Source: Mycobacterium kyogaense (GTDB lineage Bacteria; Actinomycetota; Actinomycetes; Mycobacteriales; Mycobacteriaceae). From it: DNA of 64,000 nucleotides. Under the pieces are notes generated by a model. That model saw nothing but the letters and a program-made list of their open reading frames with translations, did not search any database and had not been told where the DNA came from. Shown in pieces: positions 46,943 to 57,928 of the stretch (position 1 is its first letter; each line of letters opens with the position of its first letter). Location: positions 92,860 to 156,859 of the forward strand of contig NZ_QJUA01000008.1 in NCBI RefSeq assembly GCF_003254575.1. The letters run 5' to 3'. A program made the translations under genes and the position numbers.

Positions 46943-47001
46943 CTCTGAACAGCTGTTATGACGGTATGTACGCTGGCCGTCGCAGCGGGTATCCGACCAT
47001 C

Positions 47002-48090
47002 GTGAACAAACTCTGGGCGGTCCTGGCGTTGACGTGTCTTGTCGCGGCGTGCGAGAGCAGACCACCTGACCAGGCCGCCCCGTCGACCACGCCCTCGGCG
47101 CCCACGAGCACCCCGACGACGACGGGATTGATCCCACCTGGCGCCCCCACCGAGGGCACCCGGCCACCCACCGACAGCCTGCCGCCCGCGGCGGAACCCC
47201 AGAACGCTCCCGCGCCCCAGCAACCGCCGCCCGGCCGTCAGATTCGGGTGGGGTCGGCGCCTGAAGGTGTGGTCGTCGACGCGGTGACCCGCACCGTGGC
47301 GGTCGCGGCCCGCCGACCGAACGAGCTCGTCCTGATCAACGTCGACACCGGCGAAATCACCGGGCGCACACCGTTACCGGGCGTCGCCCGCCATCTGCAG
47401 CTGGCGAAACCGGGCGGACCAGTCCTGGTACCGGTGGAAAGCGCGAACGCGCTGGTGCGCGTCGACCTTCCCGGCGGACGCGCCGAAGCCCAGATCATCA
47501 CCGGCACCGTTCCCCACGACGCGTCGGAGGCACCGGACGGCACCGTGTTCGTGGCCAACGAGCTCGGAGGTACGGTGACCGCGCTCCGGGGCGACGACAT
47601 CGTCAAGGTGTTCACCGACAGCGTGCAACCGGCGGGTCTGGCGCCGGTCGGCGACCGGATGGGCCTGCTCGACGTCCGCAAGAACGACCTGACGATCTAC
47701 GACACCGCGAACCTGACGATCGTGGGCTCGACACCCGCCGGAGAAGGTCCCACCCACCTCGTCGCCGACAAGCACGGTCGGATGATCGCCGCCGACACCC
47801 GCGGCGATGCGGTCCGCGTCTTCGACACCTCGCCCCGCCAGCTCGCGGAGATCGCCCAGCCCGGTGGCCCCTACGGGATCACCTACGATTCCACGCGCGA
47901 CATGCTGTGGGTCGCATCGTCGGGGACCAACGAAGTCGTCGGCTACGACATGGCAAACCCGATGCCCCGCGAAGTCAAACGATTTGCGACGGTGCAGAAT
48001 CCGTACACGCTCGGCGTGGACTCGAAGACCGGGCGGCTCTTCGTTGCCGGCGCGACCGCCGGGGTCGTGCAGATCATCGACCCCGGCTAG
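47002..48090 (+). CDS. YncE-like beta-propeller lipoprotein
   Basis: A 362-residue exported protein. From the GTG at 47002 it has a lipoprotein signal NKLWAVLALTCLVAAC with lipidated Cys17, then a long Pro/Thr-rich linker (about 20-75) and a beta-propeller of YVTN/YncE-like repeats (PEGVVVDAVTRTVAVAARRPNELVLINVDTGEI and similar, ending TGRLFVAGATAGVVQIID). An ATG at 46966 in the same frame would add 12 residues before the signal. It probably sits on the outer face of the membrane; its role is unknown. Confidence 0.88.
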   Translation: MNKLWAVLALTCLVAACESRPPDQAAPSTTPSAPTSTPTTTGLIPPGAPTEGTRPPTDSLPPAAEPQNAPAPQQPPPGRQIRVGSAPEGVVVDAVTRTVAVAARRPNELVLINVDTGEITGRTPLPGVARHLQLAKPGGPVLVPVESANALVRVDLPGGRAEAQIITGTVPHDASEAPDGTVFVANELGGTVTALRGDDIVKVFTDSVQPAGLAPVGDRMGLLDVRKNDLTIYDTANLTIVGSTPAGEGPTHLVADKHGRMIAADTRGDAVRVFDTSPRQLAEIAQPGGPYGITYDSTRDMLWVASSGTNEVVGYDMANPMPREVKRFATVQNPYTLGVDSKTGRLFVAGATAGVVQIIDPG

Positions 48091-48109
48091 CCACCCAGCG
48101 CCGCCCCGG

Positions 48110-48160
48110 TTGTGCGATCTCATCCGCGCCACACGGCGTGTCGTGGATGAAACCGCACAA
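48110..48160. terminator. Hairpin between convergent yncE-like and glutamine synthetase genes
   Basis: Arms TTGTGCGATCTCATCC (48110-48125) and GGATGAAACCGCACAA (48145-48160) pair at 14 of 16 positions around a 19-nt loop. Read on the minus strand the two remaining positions become G-U pairs, so the stem is complete for the glutamine synthetase transcript. Confidence 0.8.
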
Positions 48161-48172
48161 TCGCGACCGGGT

Positions 48173-50350
48173 TCAGAGGATGTAGAGCATCTCCTGGTAG
48201 GTCGGCAGCGGCCACAGGTCATCGGCGACCACGCCCTCCAAAGCGTCGGCGGCCGCACGCACGGCCTCCATCGCGGGCAGCAACACCTTCTGCGCGTGCG
48301 TGGCCTCGTCGAGCGCGGACTCCGCGGAGTGATCCGCCAGGCCCGCCTTCAGCGATGCCAACGCCGCAGTCAGGTCGGCGATCGGAGCCGAAACCGCTTC
48401 CAGCATCGTCGTATCGGCAGCCACCCCCGCGGCCTTCAGCGTGGCCACGTTCTGCGCCAGCTCGGTCTGATAGCGCACCGCGGCAGGCAGGATCACCGTC
48501 GTGCCGAGTTCCAGCGCGAGCTTGGCCTCGACGCCGATCGTCAGCGCGTACTGCTCGAGTCGAACCTCGTAGCGGCTGTGCAACTCGCGCTCGTTGAACA
48601 CCCCGTAGCGTTCGAACACCTCGACGGCCTCGGGCTTGATCAACTCCGGGATCGCGTCGAGCGTGGTCTTCAGGTTCGGCAGGCCACGCTCGGCGGCTTC
48701 GATCTGCCAGTTCTCCGAGTAGCCGTCGCCGTTGAACACGACCGCGCCGTGCTCGGTGATGATCTCGGTCAGCAACTTCTGCACGGCCTGGTCGAAGTCC
48801 TCGCCCTCACCGACTGCCTTCTCGAGCACCGTCGCCATGTAGTCCAGCGAATCAGCCATGATCGTGTTCAGGATGATCATCGGCACGTTGATCGTCTGGC
48901 CCGAGCCCGGCGCACGGAACTCGAACCTGTTGCCGGTGAACGCAAACGGGCTGGTGCGGTTGCGGTCACCCGGATCGGTCGGCAGTTCGGGCAGGGTGTC
49001 GACGCCGATGATCATCGATCCCTTGCCCTTCGACGACGTCGCGGCGCCCTTGGCGATCTGCTCGAACACATCGGCCAGCTGTGCACCGAGGAAGATCGAG
49101 ATGATCGCCGGGGGAGCTTCGTTCGCGCCCAGCCGGTGATCGTTGGTGGCCGAGGCCACCGAGACCCGCAGCAGGCCCGCGAACTTGTGCACCGCGCGGA
49201 TGACCGCCGCGCAGAACACCAGGAACTGGGCGTTCTCGTGCGGGGTGTCGCCCGGCACCAGCAGGCTGCCGAATTGCGAGTTGCCCATGGAGAAGTTGAC
49301 GTGCTTGCCCGAACCGTTGACCCCGGCGAACGGCTTCTCGTGGAAGAGGCATTCCATGCCGTGCTTCTTGGCGACGTTGCGGAAGATCGTCATCAGCAAC
49401 TGCTGATGGTCGGCGGCGATGTTGGCCCGCTCGAACATCGGCGCGATCTCGAACTGCCCGGGGGCGACCTCGTTGTGCCGGGTCTTGGCCGGAATGCCGA
49501 GTTTGAACAGCTCACGCTCGGTGTCCATCATGAAGCCGAGCACCCGCTCGGGCACCGAGCCGAAGTAGTGGTCGTCGAACTCCTGGCCCTTGGGCGGCTT
49601 GGCGCCGAACAGGGTGCGGCCCGCGTTGATCAGGTCGGGACGGGCCAGGAAGAAGTGCCGGTCGACGAGGAAGTACTCCTGCTCCGGACCGCAGAACGAC
49701 ACGATGTGGTCGAAGTTCTTGTGGCCGAACAGTTTCAGGATCCGCTCGGCATGAGTGCCCATTGCCTGCTGGCTGCGCAGCAGTGGGGTCTTGTAGTCCA
49801 GCGCCTCACCCGTCATCGACACGAACACCGTGGGGATGCACAGCGTGTTGCCGTTGGGGTTCTCCAGGATGTAGGCCGGGCTGGTGACGTCCCACCCGGT
49901 GTAACCGCGCGCCTCGAACGTGCTGCGCAGGCCGCCCGACGGGAAGCTGGACGCGTCGGGCTCGCCCTGGATCAGGGTCTTGCCGGCGAACTCGGCCAGC
50001 GTCTGGCCGTCGGAGACGGGTTCGAGGAAGCTGTCGTGCTTCTCGGCGGTCAGCCCGGTCATCGGGTAGAAGACGTGCGCGTAGTGGGTGGCGCCTCTGG
50101 ACAGCGCCCAGTCCTTCATCGCCGACGCGACCGAGTCGGCCACGGCCGGGTCCAGCTTGGCGCCCTTCTCGATGGTGGCGACCACGGACTTGTACACCGA
50201 CTTGGGCAGCCGCAACTGCATCTCCGCCTTGGTGAACACGTTCGAGCCGAACACCTCACCGGGTGCCTCCGTCGGATCGAAGCTGATTGCCGGCGGGACA
50301 TACGCTTCGACATTGTTGATCGCCTGCAGGCGTACCGAGTTACCGCTCAC
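48173..50350 (-). CDS. Type III glutamine synthetase (GlnN-like)
   Basis: A 725-residue glutamine synthetase of the large GSIII class, about 250 residues longer than GSI. Catalytic segments are [60 protein letters not shown] and [22 protein letters not shown]. The C-terminal extension is helical. It makes glutamine from glutamate and ammonia with ATP. The start is GTG at 50350, giving [17 protein letters not shown]. It is monocistronic here. Mycobacteria also have GSI enzymes elsewhere, so this one is supplementary. Confidence 0.95.
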   Translation of the reverse strand: MSGNSVRLQAINNVEAYVPPAISFDPTEAPGEVFGSNVFTKAEMQLRLPKSVYKSVVATIEKGAKLDPAVADSVASAMKDWALSRGATHYAHVFYPMTGLTAEKHDSFLEPVSDGQTLAEFAGKTLIQGEPDASSFPSGGLRSTFEARGYTGWDVTSPAYILENPNGNTLCIPTVFVSMTGEALDYKTPLLRSQQAMGTHAERILKLFGHKNFDHIVSFCGPEQEYFLVDRHFFLARPDLINAGRTLFGAKPPKGQEFDDHYFGSVPERVLGFMMDTERELFKLGIPAKTRHNEVAPGQFEIAPMFERANIAADHQQLLMTIFRNVAKKHGMECLFHEKPFAGVNGSGKHVNFSMGNSQFGSLLVPGDTPHENAQFLVFCAAVIRAVHKFAGLLRVSVASATNDHRLGANEAPPAIISIFLGAQLADVFEQIAKGAATSSKGKGSMIIGVDTLPELPTDPGDRNRTSPFAFTGNRFEFRAPGSGQTINVPMIILNTIMADSLDYMATVLEKAVGEGEDFDQAVQKLLTEIITEHGAVVFNGDGYSENWQIEAAERGLPNLKTTLDAIPELIKPEAVEVFERYGVFNERELHSRYEVRLEQYALTIGVEAKLALELGTTVILPAAVRYQTELAQNVATLKAAGVAADTTMLEAVSAPIADLTAALASLKAGLADHSAESALDEATHAQKVLLPAMEAVRAAADALEGVVADDLWPLPTYQEMLYIL

Positions 50351-50541
50351 TGGACTTCCTTATCCGCTGCGTCGTCCGCTTCTGTTTCACAGACGATTGA
50401 CCGGCCAACAGTAGGAACATCCGATGCCGATCCTGTTACGCGAGCGTCAACGTCGCAAGACGCGGGTTACGGGCAGCCGTCGTGGCCGCCGACGGCCGAA
50501 CAGACCACAATGGGACAGATGTCGCGACGAGAGGCGTTTCC

Positions 50542-51366
50542 GTGGGCCGAGTGACCTCCCGTCGACGAGCGCACCATCTGACGGCCGGGGGCGCGACCGC
50601 CCGGGCCGAGACCCTGGCCGTCGAGGAACCGTTGGAGATCCGCGTCGACGGCCACCCCCTGACGGTGACGATGCGCACCCCCGGCAACGACGTCGAGCTC
50701 GCGCAGGGTTTCCTGCTCACCGAGGGCGTGGTCGCGGGCCGAGAAGACATCGCCTCGGTGCGCTACTGCCGCGGCGCCGACGAGGACGGGGTGAACTCGT
50801 ACAACGTCCTGGACGTGACGCTGGCGCCCGGCGTCGCGCCGCCGGACGTCGACCCGACGCGCAATTTCTACACGACGTCGTCGTGCGGCGTGTGCGGCAA
50901 GGCCTCGCTGGAGGCGGTGCGGTTGGTCAGCAAGCACGCCCCCGGTGACGACCCGTTGACCGTGGAGGCGGACGTGCTGGCGGAGATGCCCGCGGAGCTG
51001 CGCCGCCGGCAGAAGGTGTTCGCCGCCACCGGAGGCCTGCACGGCGCGGGACTGTTCGATGCCGCTGGCCATGCGCTGGTGGTCCGCGAGGACATCGGCA
51101 GGCACAACGCCGTCGACAAGGTGATCGGCTGGGCGCTCGAACAGCATCGGGTACCGCTGGGCGGCACGGTGCTGCTGGTGAGTGGCCGGGCGTCGTTCGA
51201 GCTCACCCAGAAGGCGGTGATGGCCGGCATCCCGATGCTCGCCGCGGTGTCGGCGCCATCGTCACTGGCGGTGGATCTGGCCGCACAGTCGGGGCTGACC
51301 CTGGTGGCTTTCCTGCGGGGCGAGTCGATGAACGTCTACACCCGCCCGGACCGCGTCATCAACTGA
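50542..51366 (+). CDS. fdhD: Formate dehydrogenase accessory sulfurtransferase
   Basis: A 274-residue FdhD. It carries the sulfur-relay cysteine pair in [16 protein letters not shown] (Cys115, Cys118) and the signature segments [45 protein letters not shown] and [32 protein letters not shown]. It passes sulfur to the Mo cofactor of formate dehydrogenase. GTG at 50542 is chosen because homology begins with VGRVTSRRR and GAGAGG lies upstream. No formate dehydrogenase gene is in the window; mobA at 17.8 kb serves the same cofactor. Confidence 0.93.
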   Translation: MGRVTSRRRAHHLTAGGATARAETLAVEEPLEIRVDGHPLTVTMRTPGNDVELAQGFLLTEGVVAGREDIASVRYCRGADEDGVNSYNVLDVTLAPGVAPPDVDPTRNFYTTSSCGVCGKASLEAVRLVSKHAPGDDPLTVEADVLAEMPAELRRRQKVFAATGGLHGAGLFDAAGHALVVREDIGRHNAVDKVIGWALEQHRVPLGGTVLLVSGRASFELTQKAVMAGIPMLAAVSAPSSLAVDLAAQSGLTLVAFLRGESMNVYTRPDRVIN

Positions 51367-51369
51367 CCG

Positions 51370-51426
51370 CGAAAGTGCACTGGCGGTCGCCGATCAGCTG
51401 ATCGAACGACCACCAGTGCACTCTCG
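51370..51426. terminator. Hairpin between convergent fdhD and clpX
   Basis: Arms CGAAAGTGCACTGGCGGTCG (51370-51389) and CGACCACCAGTGCACTCTCG (51407-51426) match at 18 of 20 positions. The loop holds a GATCAGCTGATC palindrome. On the minus strand both mismatches turn into G-U pairs, so the full 20-bp stem forms in the clpX transcript. Confidence 0.85.
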
Positions 51427-51434
51427 TGGCAAAA

Positions 51435-52715
<1,281 letters not shown>

Positions 52716-52987
52716 GGTGCAGGGGTCCTACTTCCTCTTGCTGTTGCACATCGATCGATTCGGTGGGTCGCACCGCAACGTTTCCGACGCTACCCGCATC
52801 TTCGGGCCCAGGGCGACCGATGAGGCCGAATAGCGCCGCTGATATTCACGTGTGGTTGCGACAACATATCGCCTGACCGCGTGCCGATGGCCCTGGAACG
52901 CACCACCGAGTCTCTGGCGTGTCGCCGCTGTTACTCGACCGAGAGTACCTATCCGTGGGAAGCACGGTCGGCGCGCCGTCTGTGTCG

Positions 52988-53257
52988 TCAGCGACCGGGA
53001 CCGAGAGGCCCGGGTCCGACAGGTCCGGGACCGACCGGACCGGGTCCGACGGGCCCGACGACGCCACCCACCCCGACCGGCCCAATAGGTCCCACGACCG
53101 GGTTGGGTGGGTTGACGTAGACGTTCACCGCGACGCACTGGACGGTCGCGGCGTCCCAGTACGTGCCCGCCGGGCACACCGGTTCCTGGGCGTGCGCGAC
53201 GCCATGGGTGAAGGCAGCCCCCGCGGCGGCCACGGCCAGCAACAGCATCTCCCCCAT
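52988..53257 (-). CDS. Small secreted protein with collagen-like Gly-Pro tail
   Basis: An 89-residue protein with a signal peptide cleaved near AHA-Q (residue 23). The mature part has one likely disulphide (Cys28, Cys41) in CPAGTYWDAATVQCVAV, then NVYVNPPNPVVGPIGPV and a run of GPVGP/GPGP repeats to the end. The ATG at 53257 has an AGGAGG site, which supports a real gene. I do not recognise a named family. Mycobacteria encode many such short Pro/Gly-rich secreted proteins. It lies in the clpX-clpP interval but 272 bp upstream of clpX. Confidence 0.85.
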   Translation of the reverse strand: MGEMLLLAVAAAGAAFTHGVAHAQEPVCPAGTYWDAATVQCVAVNVYVNPPNPVVGPIGPVGVGGVVGPVGPGPVGPGPVGPGPLGPGR

Positions 53258-53352
53258 CGGTATCCTCCTCGAATATTGACGCCCACGTAGATCAAGAGCG
53301 TGGCACGTCCGCGATCAACCCGTGGGTCTTTTGCCCGCCGTAGCCTTCGAGG

Positions 53353-53796
53353 GTGACCTCTCTCACCGACGCCGTCGCGCTGGCTCAGTCGGACAACGGG
53401 CTCGCGGTGGTGTCGACGCTGCGAGCCGACCACACCATCCAGGCATCGCTGATCAACGCCGGCGTCCTCCCGCACCCCGCCTCCAACGAGCCGGTCCTGG
53501 GCTACGTCACCTACGGACGAGTGAAGCTGGCCAACTTGCGGGCCCGCCCGCAGACTGCGATCACCTTCAGGAGGGGATGGCAGTGGGCGACAGTGGAGGG
53601 GCGGGCCGAGCTGGCCGGACCCGACGACGCGCAGCCGTGGCTGAAGTCGGAGCAGATGCTCGCGCAGCTGCTCCGCGACATCTTCACCGCCGCAGGCGGA
53701 ACCCACGACGACTGGGACGCGTACGACGCGACGATGCGCGAGCAGCGCCGCACCGCCGTGCTGGTGACCCCGACGAGGGTCTACAGCAACGGCTGA
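53353..53796 (+). CDS. PPOX-class F420/FMN-dependent oxidoreductase
   Basis: A 147-residue split-barrel flavin/deazaflavin protein of the pyridoxamine-oxidase-like superfamily. Family segments include LAVVSTLRADHTIQASLINAGVL, YVTYGRVKLANLRARPQTAITFRRGWQWATVEGRAEL and the C-terminal RTAVLVTPTRVYSNG. Mycobacterial members of this type use F420 to reduce small molecules. The start is GTG at 53353. It converges on clpP2 with three bases between stops, so it is inserted in a conserved protease locus. Confidence 0.85.
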   Translation: MTSLTDAVALAQSDNGLAVVSTLRADHTIQASLINAGVLPHPASNEPVLGYVTYGRVKLANLRARPQTAITFRRGWQWATVEGRAELAGPDDAQPWLKSEQMLAQLLRDIFTAAGGTHDDWDAYDATMREQRRTAVLVTPTRVYSNG

Positions 53797-53799
53797 GCG

Positions 53800-54465
53800 T
53801 CAGGCGTTCTGCGCCGAGAGCTTGCGGTACTGCAGCACCGTGTCGATGATGCCGTAGTCCTTGGCTGCCTCGGCGGTGAGGATCTTGTCGCGATCGGTGT
53901 CCTTGCGGATCACGTCGGCAGGCTTGCCGGTGTGCCGCGACAGGGTCTCCTCCATCAGCGTGCGCATGCGCTCGATCTCCGCGGCCTGGATCTCCAGATC
54001 GGAGAACTGGCCCTGGATCACGCCGCCGAGGGCGGGCTGATGGATCAGGACGCGCGCGTTGGGCAGGGCCAGGCGCTTGCCCGGAGTGCCCGCCGCCAGC
54101 AGCACCGCGGCGGCCGAGGCGGCCTGCCCGAGGCACACCGTCTGAATGTCGGCGCGCACGTACTGCATGGTGTCGTAGATCGCCATCAGCGAGGTGAACG
54201 AACCGCCCGGCGAGTTGATGTACATCGTGATGTCGCGGTCGGGATCGAGCGACTCGAGCACCAGCAGCTGGGCCATGATGTCGTTCGCCGACGCGTCGTC
54301 GACCTGCACGCCGAGGAAGATGATGCGTTCCTCGAACAGCTTGTTGTACGGGTTCGATTCCTTGACGCCGAAGCTGGAGTGCTCGATGAACGACGGCAGG
54401 ATGTAGCGGGCCTGCGGCTGCACGCGGGAGTCCAGCGACGGGTGAATAGACGAGTTATCGGTCAT
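53800..54465 (-). CDS. clpP2: ATP-dependent Clp protease proteolytic subunit 2
   Basis: A 221-residue ClpP. The catalytic triad is Ser117 (GQAASAAA), His142 (VLIHQP) and Asp193 ([10 protein letters not shown]). The start region [52 protein letters not shown] is typical of actinobacterial ClpP2 and is trimmed on maturation. Its ATG overlaps the clpP1 stop (ATGA). ClpP1 and ClpP2 form one mixed tetradecamer, with ClpX docking on the ClpP2 face. Confidence 0.97.
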   Translation of the reverse strand: MTDNSSIHPSLDSRVQPQARYILPSFIEHSSFGVKESNPYNKLFEERIIFLGVQVDDASANDIMAQLLVLESLDPDRDITMYINSPGGSFTSLMAIYDTMQYVRADIQTVCLGQAASAAAVLLAAGTPGKRLALPNARVLIHQPALGGVIQGQFSDLEIQAAEIERMRTLMEETLSRHTGKPADVIRKDTDRDKILTAEAAKDYGIIDTVLQYRKLSAQNA

Positions 54466-55073
54466 TTGTCGATTCCTGCTCCTGGTCCGTCGCCGTTGAG
54501 GGTGACGCTGGTGATGATGTGATCGACGAAGCCGTATTCGAGTGCTTCCTGCGCCGTGAACCACCGGTCACGGTCCGAATCGGCCTCGATGCGCTCGATG
54601 CTCTGCCCGGTGAACTCCGCGTTGAGGCGGAACATCTCCTTCTTGATGCTGGCGAACTGCTCGGCCTGGATCGCGATGTCCGCAGCGCCGCCGGTGATGC
54701 CGCCGAGCGGCTGATGCATCAGGATGCGGGCGTGCGGCAGGGCGTAGCGCTTGCCCTTGGTGCCGGCGGCGAGCAGGAACTCGCCCATCGACGCGGCCAT
54801 GCCCATGGCGTAGGTCGCCACGTCGCACGGGGCCAGCACCATGGTGTCGTAGATCGCCATGCCGGCGCTGATCGAGCCACCGGGCGAGTTGATGTAGAGG
54901 TGGATGTCCTTGGTGGGATCCTCGGCCGACAGCAGCAGGATCTGGGCGCACAGCCGGTTGGCGATGTCATCGTCGACCTGGGAGCCCAGGAAGATGATGC
55001 GCTCGGCCAGCAATCGCTCATACACCGAGTCGACAAGGTTGAGGCCCGAGGAGGCGCCACGCATGTCAGTCAC
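54462..55073 (-). CDS. clpP1: ATP-dependent Clp protease proteolytic subunit 1
   Basis: A 203-residue ClpP with Ser95 (GMAASMGEF), His120 (RILMHQP) and Asp169 (SDRDRWF). It begins at GTG 55073 with [30 protein letters not shown], close to M. tuberculosis ClpP1. It heads the clpP1-clpP2 operon and lies downstream of tig after a 115-bp gap containing a short hairpin. Confidence 0.97.
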   Translation of the reverse strand: MTDMRGASSGLNLVDSVYERLLAERIIFLGSQVDDDIANRLCAQILLLSAEDPTKDIHLYINSPGGSISAGMAIYDTMVLAPCDVATYAMGMAASMGEFLLAAGTKGKRYALPHARILMHQPLGGITGGAADIAIQAEQFASIKKEMFRLNAEFTGQSIERIEADSDRDRWFTAQEALEYGFVDHIITSVTLNGDGPGAGIDK

Positions 55074-55150
55074 GACTGGATACCTGCTTTCTTCTGTGTA
55101 CTTCCGACGCGGTGACCGGTCTTACGGACGACACTAACCAACCCGCGCCG

Positions 55151-55165
55151 CTGGGGAGTCCCCAG
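55151..55165 (-). terminator. Hairpin between tig and clpP1
   Basis: Arms CTGGGG (55151-55156) and CCCCAG (55160-55165) with a 3-nt loop lie 24 bp after the tig stop in a GC-rich context. It is a modest terminator or attenuator candidate upstream of clpP1P2. Confidence 0.5.
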
Positions 55166-55188
55166 ACGCCGCGCGTTCGCTCAGAGCA

Positions 55189-56631
55189 TCACTTGGTGTC
55201 GTCGTCCCCGGATGTCTCGGCGGCGTCGGTGTCGTCGGCGTTCTCGGTGTCTGTCTCGGCAGTTGCCTCGTCGCCGGCCTCGATCTCGTCGTCCACGACG
55301 GCCGCGTCACCGGTGGGCCCGAAGAACTCGGTGGTGTCGATCTCGGTGCCGTCGGTGTCGGTCACGGTCGCCCCGTGCACGACGGCCGCGACGGTCAGAC
55401 CGCGACGCACATCGGCGAACATCGCCGGCAGCTGATTGTTCTGCTGCAGCATCTGGATCAGCTGCTGGGGCTCGATGCCGTACTGGCGCGACATGAGCAC
55501 CAGGCGCTCGGTGATGTCGTTCTGCCCCACCTGGATGTCCAGCTTGTCGGCGATCGCGTCCATCAGCAGCTGGGTCTTGATGGCCTTCTCCGCGTTGGTG
55601 CGGTTCTCGGTGTCGAACTCCTCGCGGCTGCTGCCCTGCTCGGCCAGCGACTCGGCGAACTTGTCCTCGTCATGGTCGAGGCCGTGGATGGCGTTGTGCA
55701 GCGTGTCGTCGACCTGGGCCTGCACGACGGCTTCGGGCAGCGGCACCTCGACCTGGGTGAGCAGCTCCTCGATGGTCTTGTCGCGGATGGCCTCGGCCTG
55801 CTGCACGCGCTTGACGCGGGCCACCTTCTCGCGGAGGTCGGCCTTGAGCTCGTCGATGGTGTCGAATTCGCTTGCCAGCTGCGCGAATTCGTCGTCCAGC
55901 TCGGGCAGTTCACGGGTCTTGACCGACTTCACCGTGACGGTGACCTCAGCCTCCCGGTCGGCATGCTCGCCGGCGACCAGCGTCGTGGTGAACGTCGCGG
56001 ACTCGCCCTCTGTGAGCCCGACGATCGCCTCGTCGAGGCCGTCGATGAGCTGACCGGAGCCGACCTCGTGCGACAGGCCCTCGGTCTTGGCCTCCGGCAC
56101 GTCCTCGCCGTCGACCGTGGCCGACAGATCGATGGAGACGAAGTCGCCGTTCTCGGCGGCGCGATCGACACCGGTCAGGGTGCCGAAACGCTTCTGCAGC
56201 GAGTCCAGCTCGGCCTCGACGTCGGAGTCCTCGACGCTGATCGGGTCCACGGTGACCTTGAGGGTGCTCAGGTCGGGCAGGTCGATCTCGGGACGGATGT
56301 CGACCTCGGCGGTGAACACCAGCTCCTCGTTGTCCTCGAGCTTGGTCACCTCGATCTCGGGCTGACCGATGGGCTGCAGGGACTCCGAGGTGATGGCCTC
56401 GCTGTAGCGGGTGGGCAGTGCGTCGTTGACGACCTGCTCGAGCACCGCGCCGCGGCCGACGCGCGCCTCGAGGAGCTTGCGCGGCGCCTTGCCCGGGCGG
56501 AAGCCGGGCAGCCGGACCTGCTTGGCCAGCTGCTTGAAGGCGTTGTCGATCTCCGGCTCGAGTTCGGTGAAGGGCACCTCCACGTTGATGCGCACCCGGG
56601 TCGGGCTCAGCTTCTCGACGGTGCTCTTCAC
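55189..56631 (-). CDS. tig: Trigger factor
   Basis: A 480-residue ribosome-associated chaperone and prolyl isomerase. The ribosome-docking signature GFRPGKAP is at residues 43-50. An FKBP-like domain spans about 155-240 ([46 protein letters not shown]), and helical C-terminal arms follow. The last 60 residues are an acidic Asp/Glu/Thr-rich tail. It lies between the tRNA-Pro gene and clpP1, the conserved order in mycobacteria. Confidence 0.97.
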   Translation of the reverse strand: MKSTVEKLSPTRVRINVEVPFTELEPEIDNAFKQLAKQVRLPGFRPGKAPRKLLEARVGRGAVLEQVVNDALPTRYSEAITSESLQPIGQPEIEVTKLEDNEELVFTAEVDIRPEIDLPDLSTLKVTVDPISVEDSDVEAELDSLQKRFGTLTGVDRAAENGDFVSIDLSATVDGEDVPEAKTEGLSHEVGSGQLIDGLDEAIVGLTEGESATFTTTLVAGEHADREAEVTVTVKSVKTRELPELDDEFAQLASEFDTIDELKADLREKVARVKRVQQAEAIRDKTIEELLTQVEVPLPEAVVQAQVDDTLHNAIHGLDHDEDKFAESLAEQGSSREEFDTENRTNAEKAIKTQLLMDAIADKLDIQVGQNDITERLVLMSRQYGIEPQQLIQMLQQNNQLPAMFADVRRGLTVAAVVHGATVTDTDGTEIDTTEFFGPTGDAAVVDDEIEAGDEATAETDTENADDTDAAETSGDDDTK

Positions 56632-56670
56632 TTCGGTACTCCTCTATTGCTTTCGTCTGATGGGTCGAAC

Positions 56671-56747
56671 TGGTCGGGGTGACAGGATTTGAACCTGCGG
56701 CCTTCCGCTCCCAAAGCGGATGCGCTACCAAGCTGCGCTACACCCCG
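56671..56747 (-). tRNA. tRNA-Pro (anticodon TGG)
   Basis: A 77-nt cloverleaf on the minus strand. The acceptor 5' strand is CGGGGTG (56741-56747) pairing with CACCCCG, followed by encoded ACCA (56671-56674). The T arm contains GGTTCAAATCC, and the anticodon loop is TTTGGGA with TGG at 56711-56713. All arms pair well. Confidence 0.97.
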
Positions 56748-56899
56748 GTCGTCGCTGCCGCCTCACGCTCACGCGCAGCGTCAGACCACCGGCGATCCTA
56801 CGTCCTGACCTCAGCGAAGCCACATCCAGATGGCGATTGGATTCTCGGGGGGCGGGGCCGGTATCCTCTGGCGGTACTGCAGCGGCGCTGCAGCGACAC

Positions 56900-56973
56900 G
56901 CGGGCGTAGCTCAATGGTAGAGCCTCAGTCTTCCAAACTGATTACGCGGGTTCGATTCCCGTCGCCCGCTCCA
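56900..56973 (+). tRNA. tRNA-Gly (anticodon TCC)
   Basis: A 74-nt cloverleaf: acceptor GCGGGCG (56900-56906) pairs with CGCCCGC (56963-56969), discriminator T, then encoded CCA. The D arm has GCTCAATGGTAGAGC, the anticodon loop CTTCCAA gives TCC at 56932-56934, and the T arm GGGTTCGATTCCC is canonical. Confidence 0.97.
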
Positions 56974-56978
56974 CCCGC

Positions 56979-57827
56979 TCAGAACCCGAAGTACACCGCG
57001 GCCATGTCGTCGCCGCCGTGGCCGGCTGAGCTCGCACTGTCGAACACCGCGCGGACGCCATCGATCAGGTCCGTCGACACCCCGGCGTCGGCGAGTGCGG
57101 TCCGGATCAGACCCGTGTCTTTGCGCACGCCGTCCACACTGAACTGCGGCGCGTAGGAATCCTCGATGATCGCCGTGCCCTTCATCTGCAGGTAGGCCGA
57201 GTTCGCCGCCGACCCGTCGAGCGCCTCCAGCACCTGGCGCTGATCCACGCCGAGGCCCTTCGCCAGAGCCATCGACTGCGCGGTCGCTGCCGCGATCGAG
57301 GCGATCCACGCGTTGCACGCCAGCTTCAGCTTGGAGCCCGCCCCGGGCTCCTCGCCGACCCACAGCGTCTTGGACCCGACGGCGTCGAAGGCCGGCTGCA
57401 CCCGGTCCCGCAGGGCGGGATCGCCAGAGGCCAGCATCACGAGCTTGCCCTGCTCCGCGGGCCCCTTCGTGCCCAGTACCGGGCAGTCGAGGAACGCCAC
57501 ACCGTGCGTGGCGGCCAGCGACGCGGTCTGCGCCGCACCTTCCACCCCGACCGTCGCGCACTGCACGAACACGGCGCCGTCGCCGAGGTGCGGCAGCACG
57601 GTCTCCATCACCGACACCGTCGACTCGGTGTCGAACAGCATCGCCATCACGACCTCCGCATCGGCGACCGCCGCCACCGGGTCGAGCGCCACCACGGCAC
57701 CGTCGTCGGTCAACGGCTCGGCCCGTTCGGGTGTGCGGTTCCACACCGTGACGTCGAAGCCGTCGCGCAGCAGTGACTGCGCCATCCCGGCGCCCATCGC
57801 GCCCGTTCCCAACACCGTGATCCGCAT
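56979..57827 (-). CDS. NAD(P)-dependent beta-hydroxyacid dehydrogenase (3-HIBADH family)
   Basis: A 282-residue protein with N-terminal MRITVLGTGAMGAGMAQSLLRDGFDVTVWNRT, the Rossmann segment of the 3-hydroxyisobutyrate dehydrogenase superfamily. The substrate signature FLDCPVLGTKGPAEQGKL and the catalytic lysine region PGAGSKLKLACNAW follow. Members oxidise hydroxyisobutyrate, tartronate semialdehyde or related acids; substrate is not fixed by sequence here. It ends five bases after the tRNA-Gly gene on the opposite strand. Confidence 0.9.
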   Translation of the reverse strand: MRITVLGTGAMGAGMAQSLLRDGFDVTVWNRTPERAEPLTDDGAVVALDPVAAVADAEVVMAMLFDTESTVSVMETVLPHLGDGAVFVQCATVGVEGAAQTASLAATHGVAFLDCPVLGTKGPAEQGKLVMLASGDPALRDRVQPAFDAVGSKTLWVGEEPGAGSKLKLACNAWIASIAAATAQSMALAKGLGVDQRQVLEALDGSAANSAYLQMKGTAIIEDSYAPQFSVDGVRKDTGLIRTALADAGVSTDLIDGVRAVFDSASSAGHGGDDMAAVYFGF

Positions 57828-57928
57828 TCACGCCATTCTGCGTCATCCGAGCTGCGGGAGGCCGCGCGCGCTGCCGAAAACCGTGAAACGCGTTGGTGCG
57901 CAACGTCAATTGGGCACCCTCGACATTG

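Noticed and set aside
47807..50554. A 915-codon plus-strand frame opposite the glutamine synthetase gene
   Set aside because: It overlaps the 3' end of the propeller gene and the whole glutamine synthetase gene; composition is shadow-like (Arg/Gln/Val/Leu/His).
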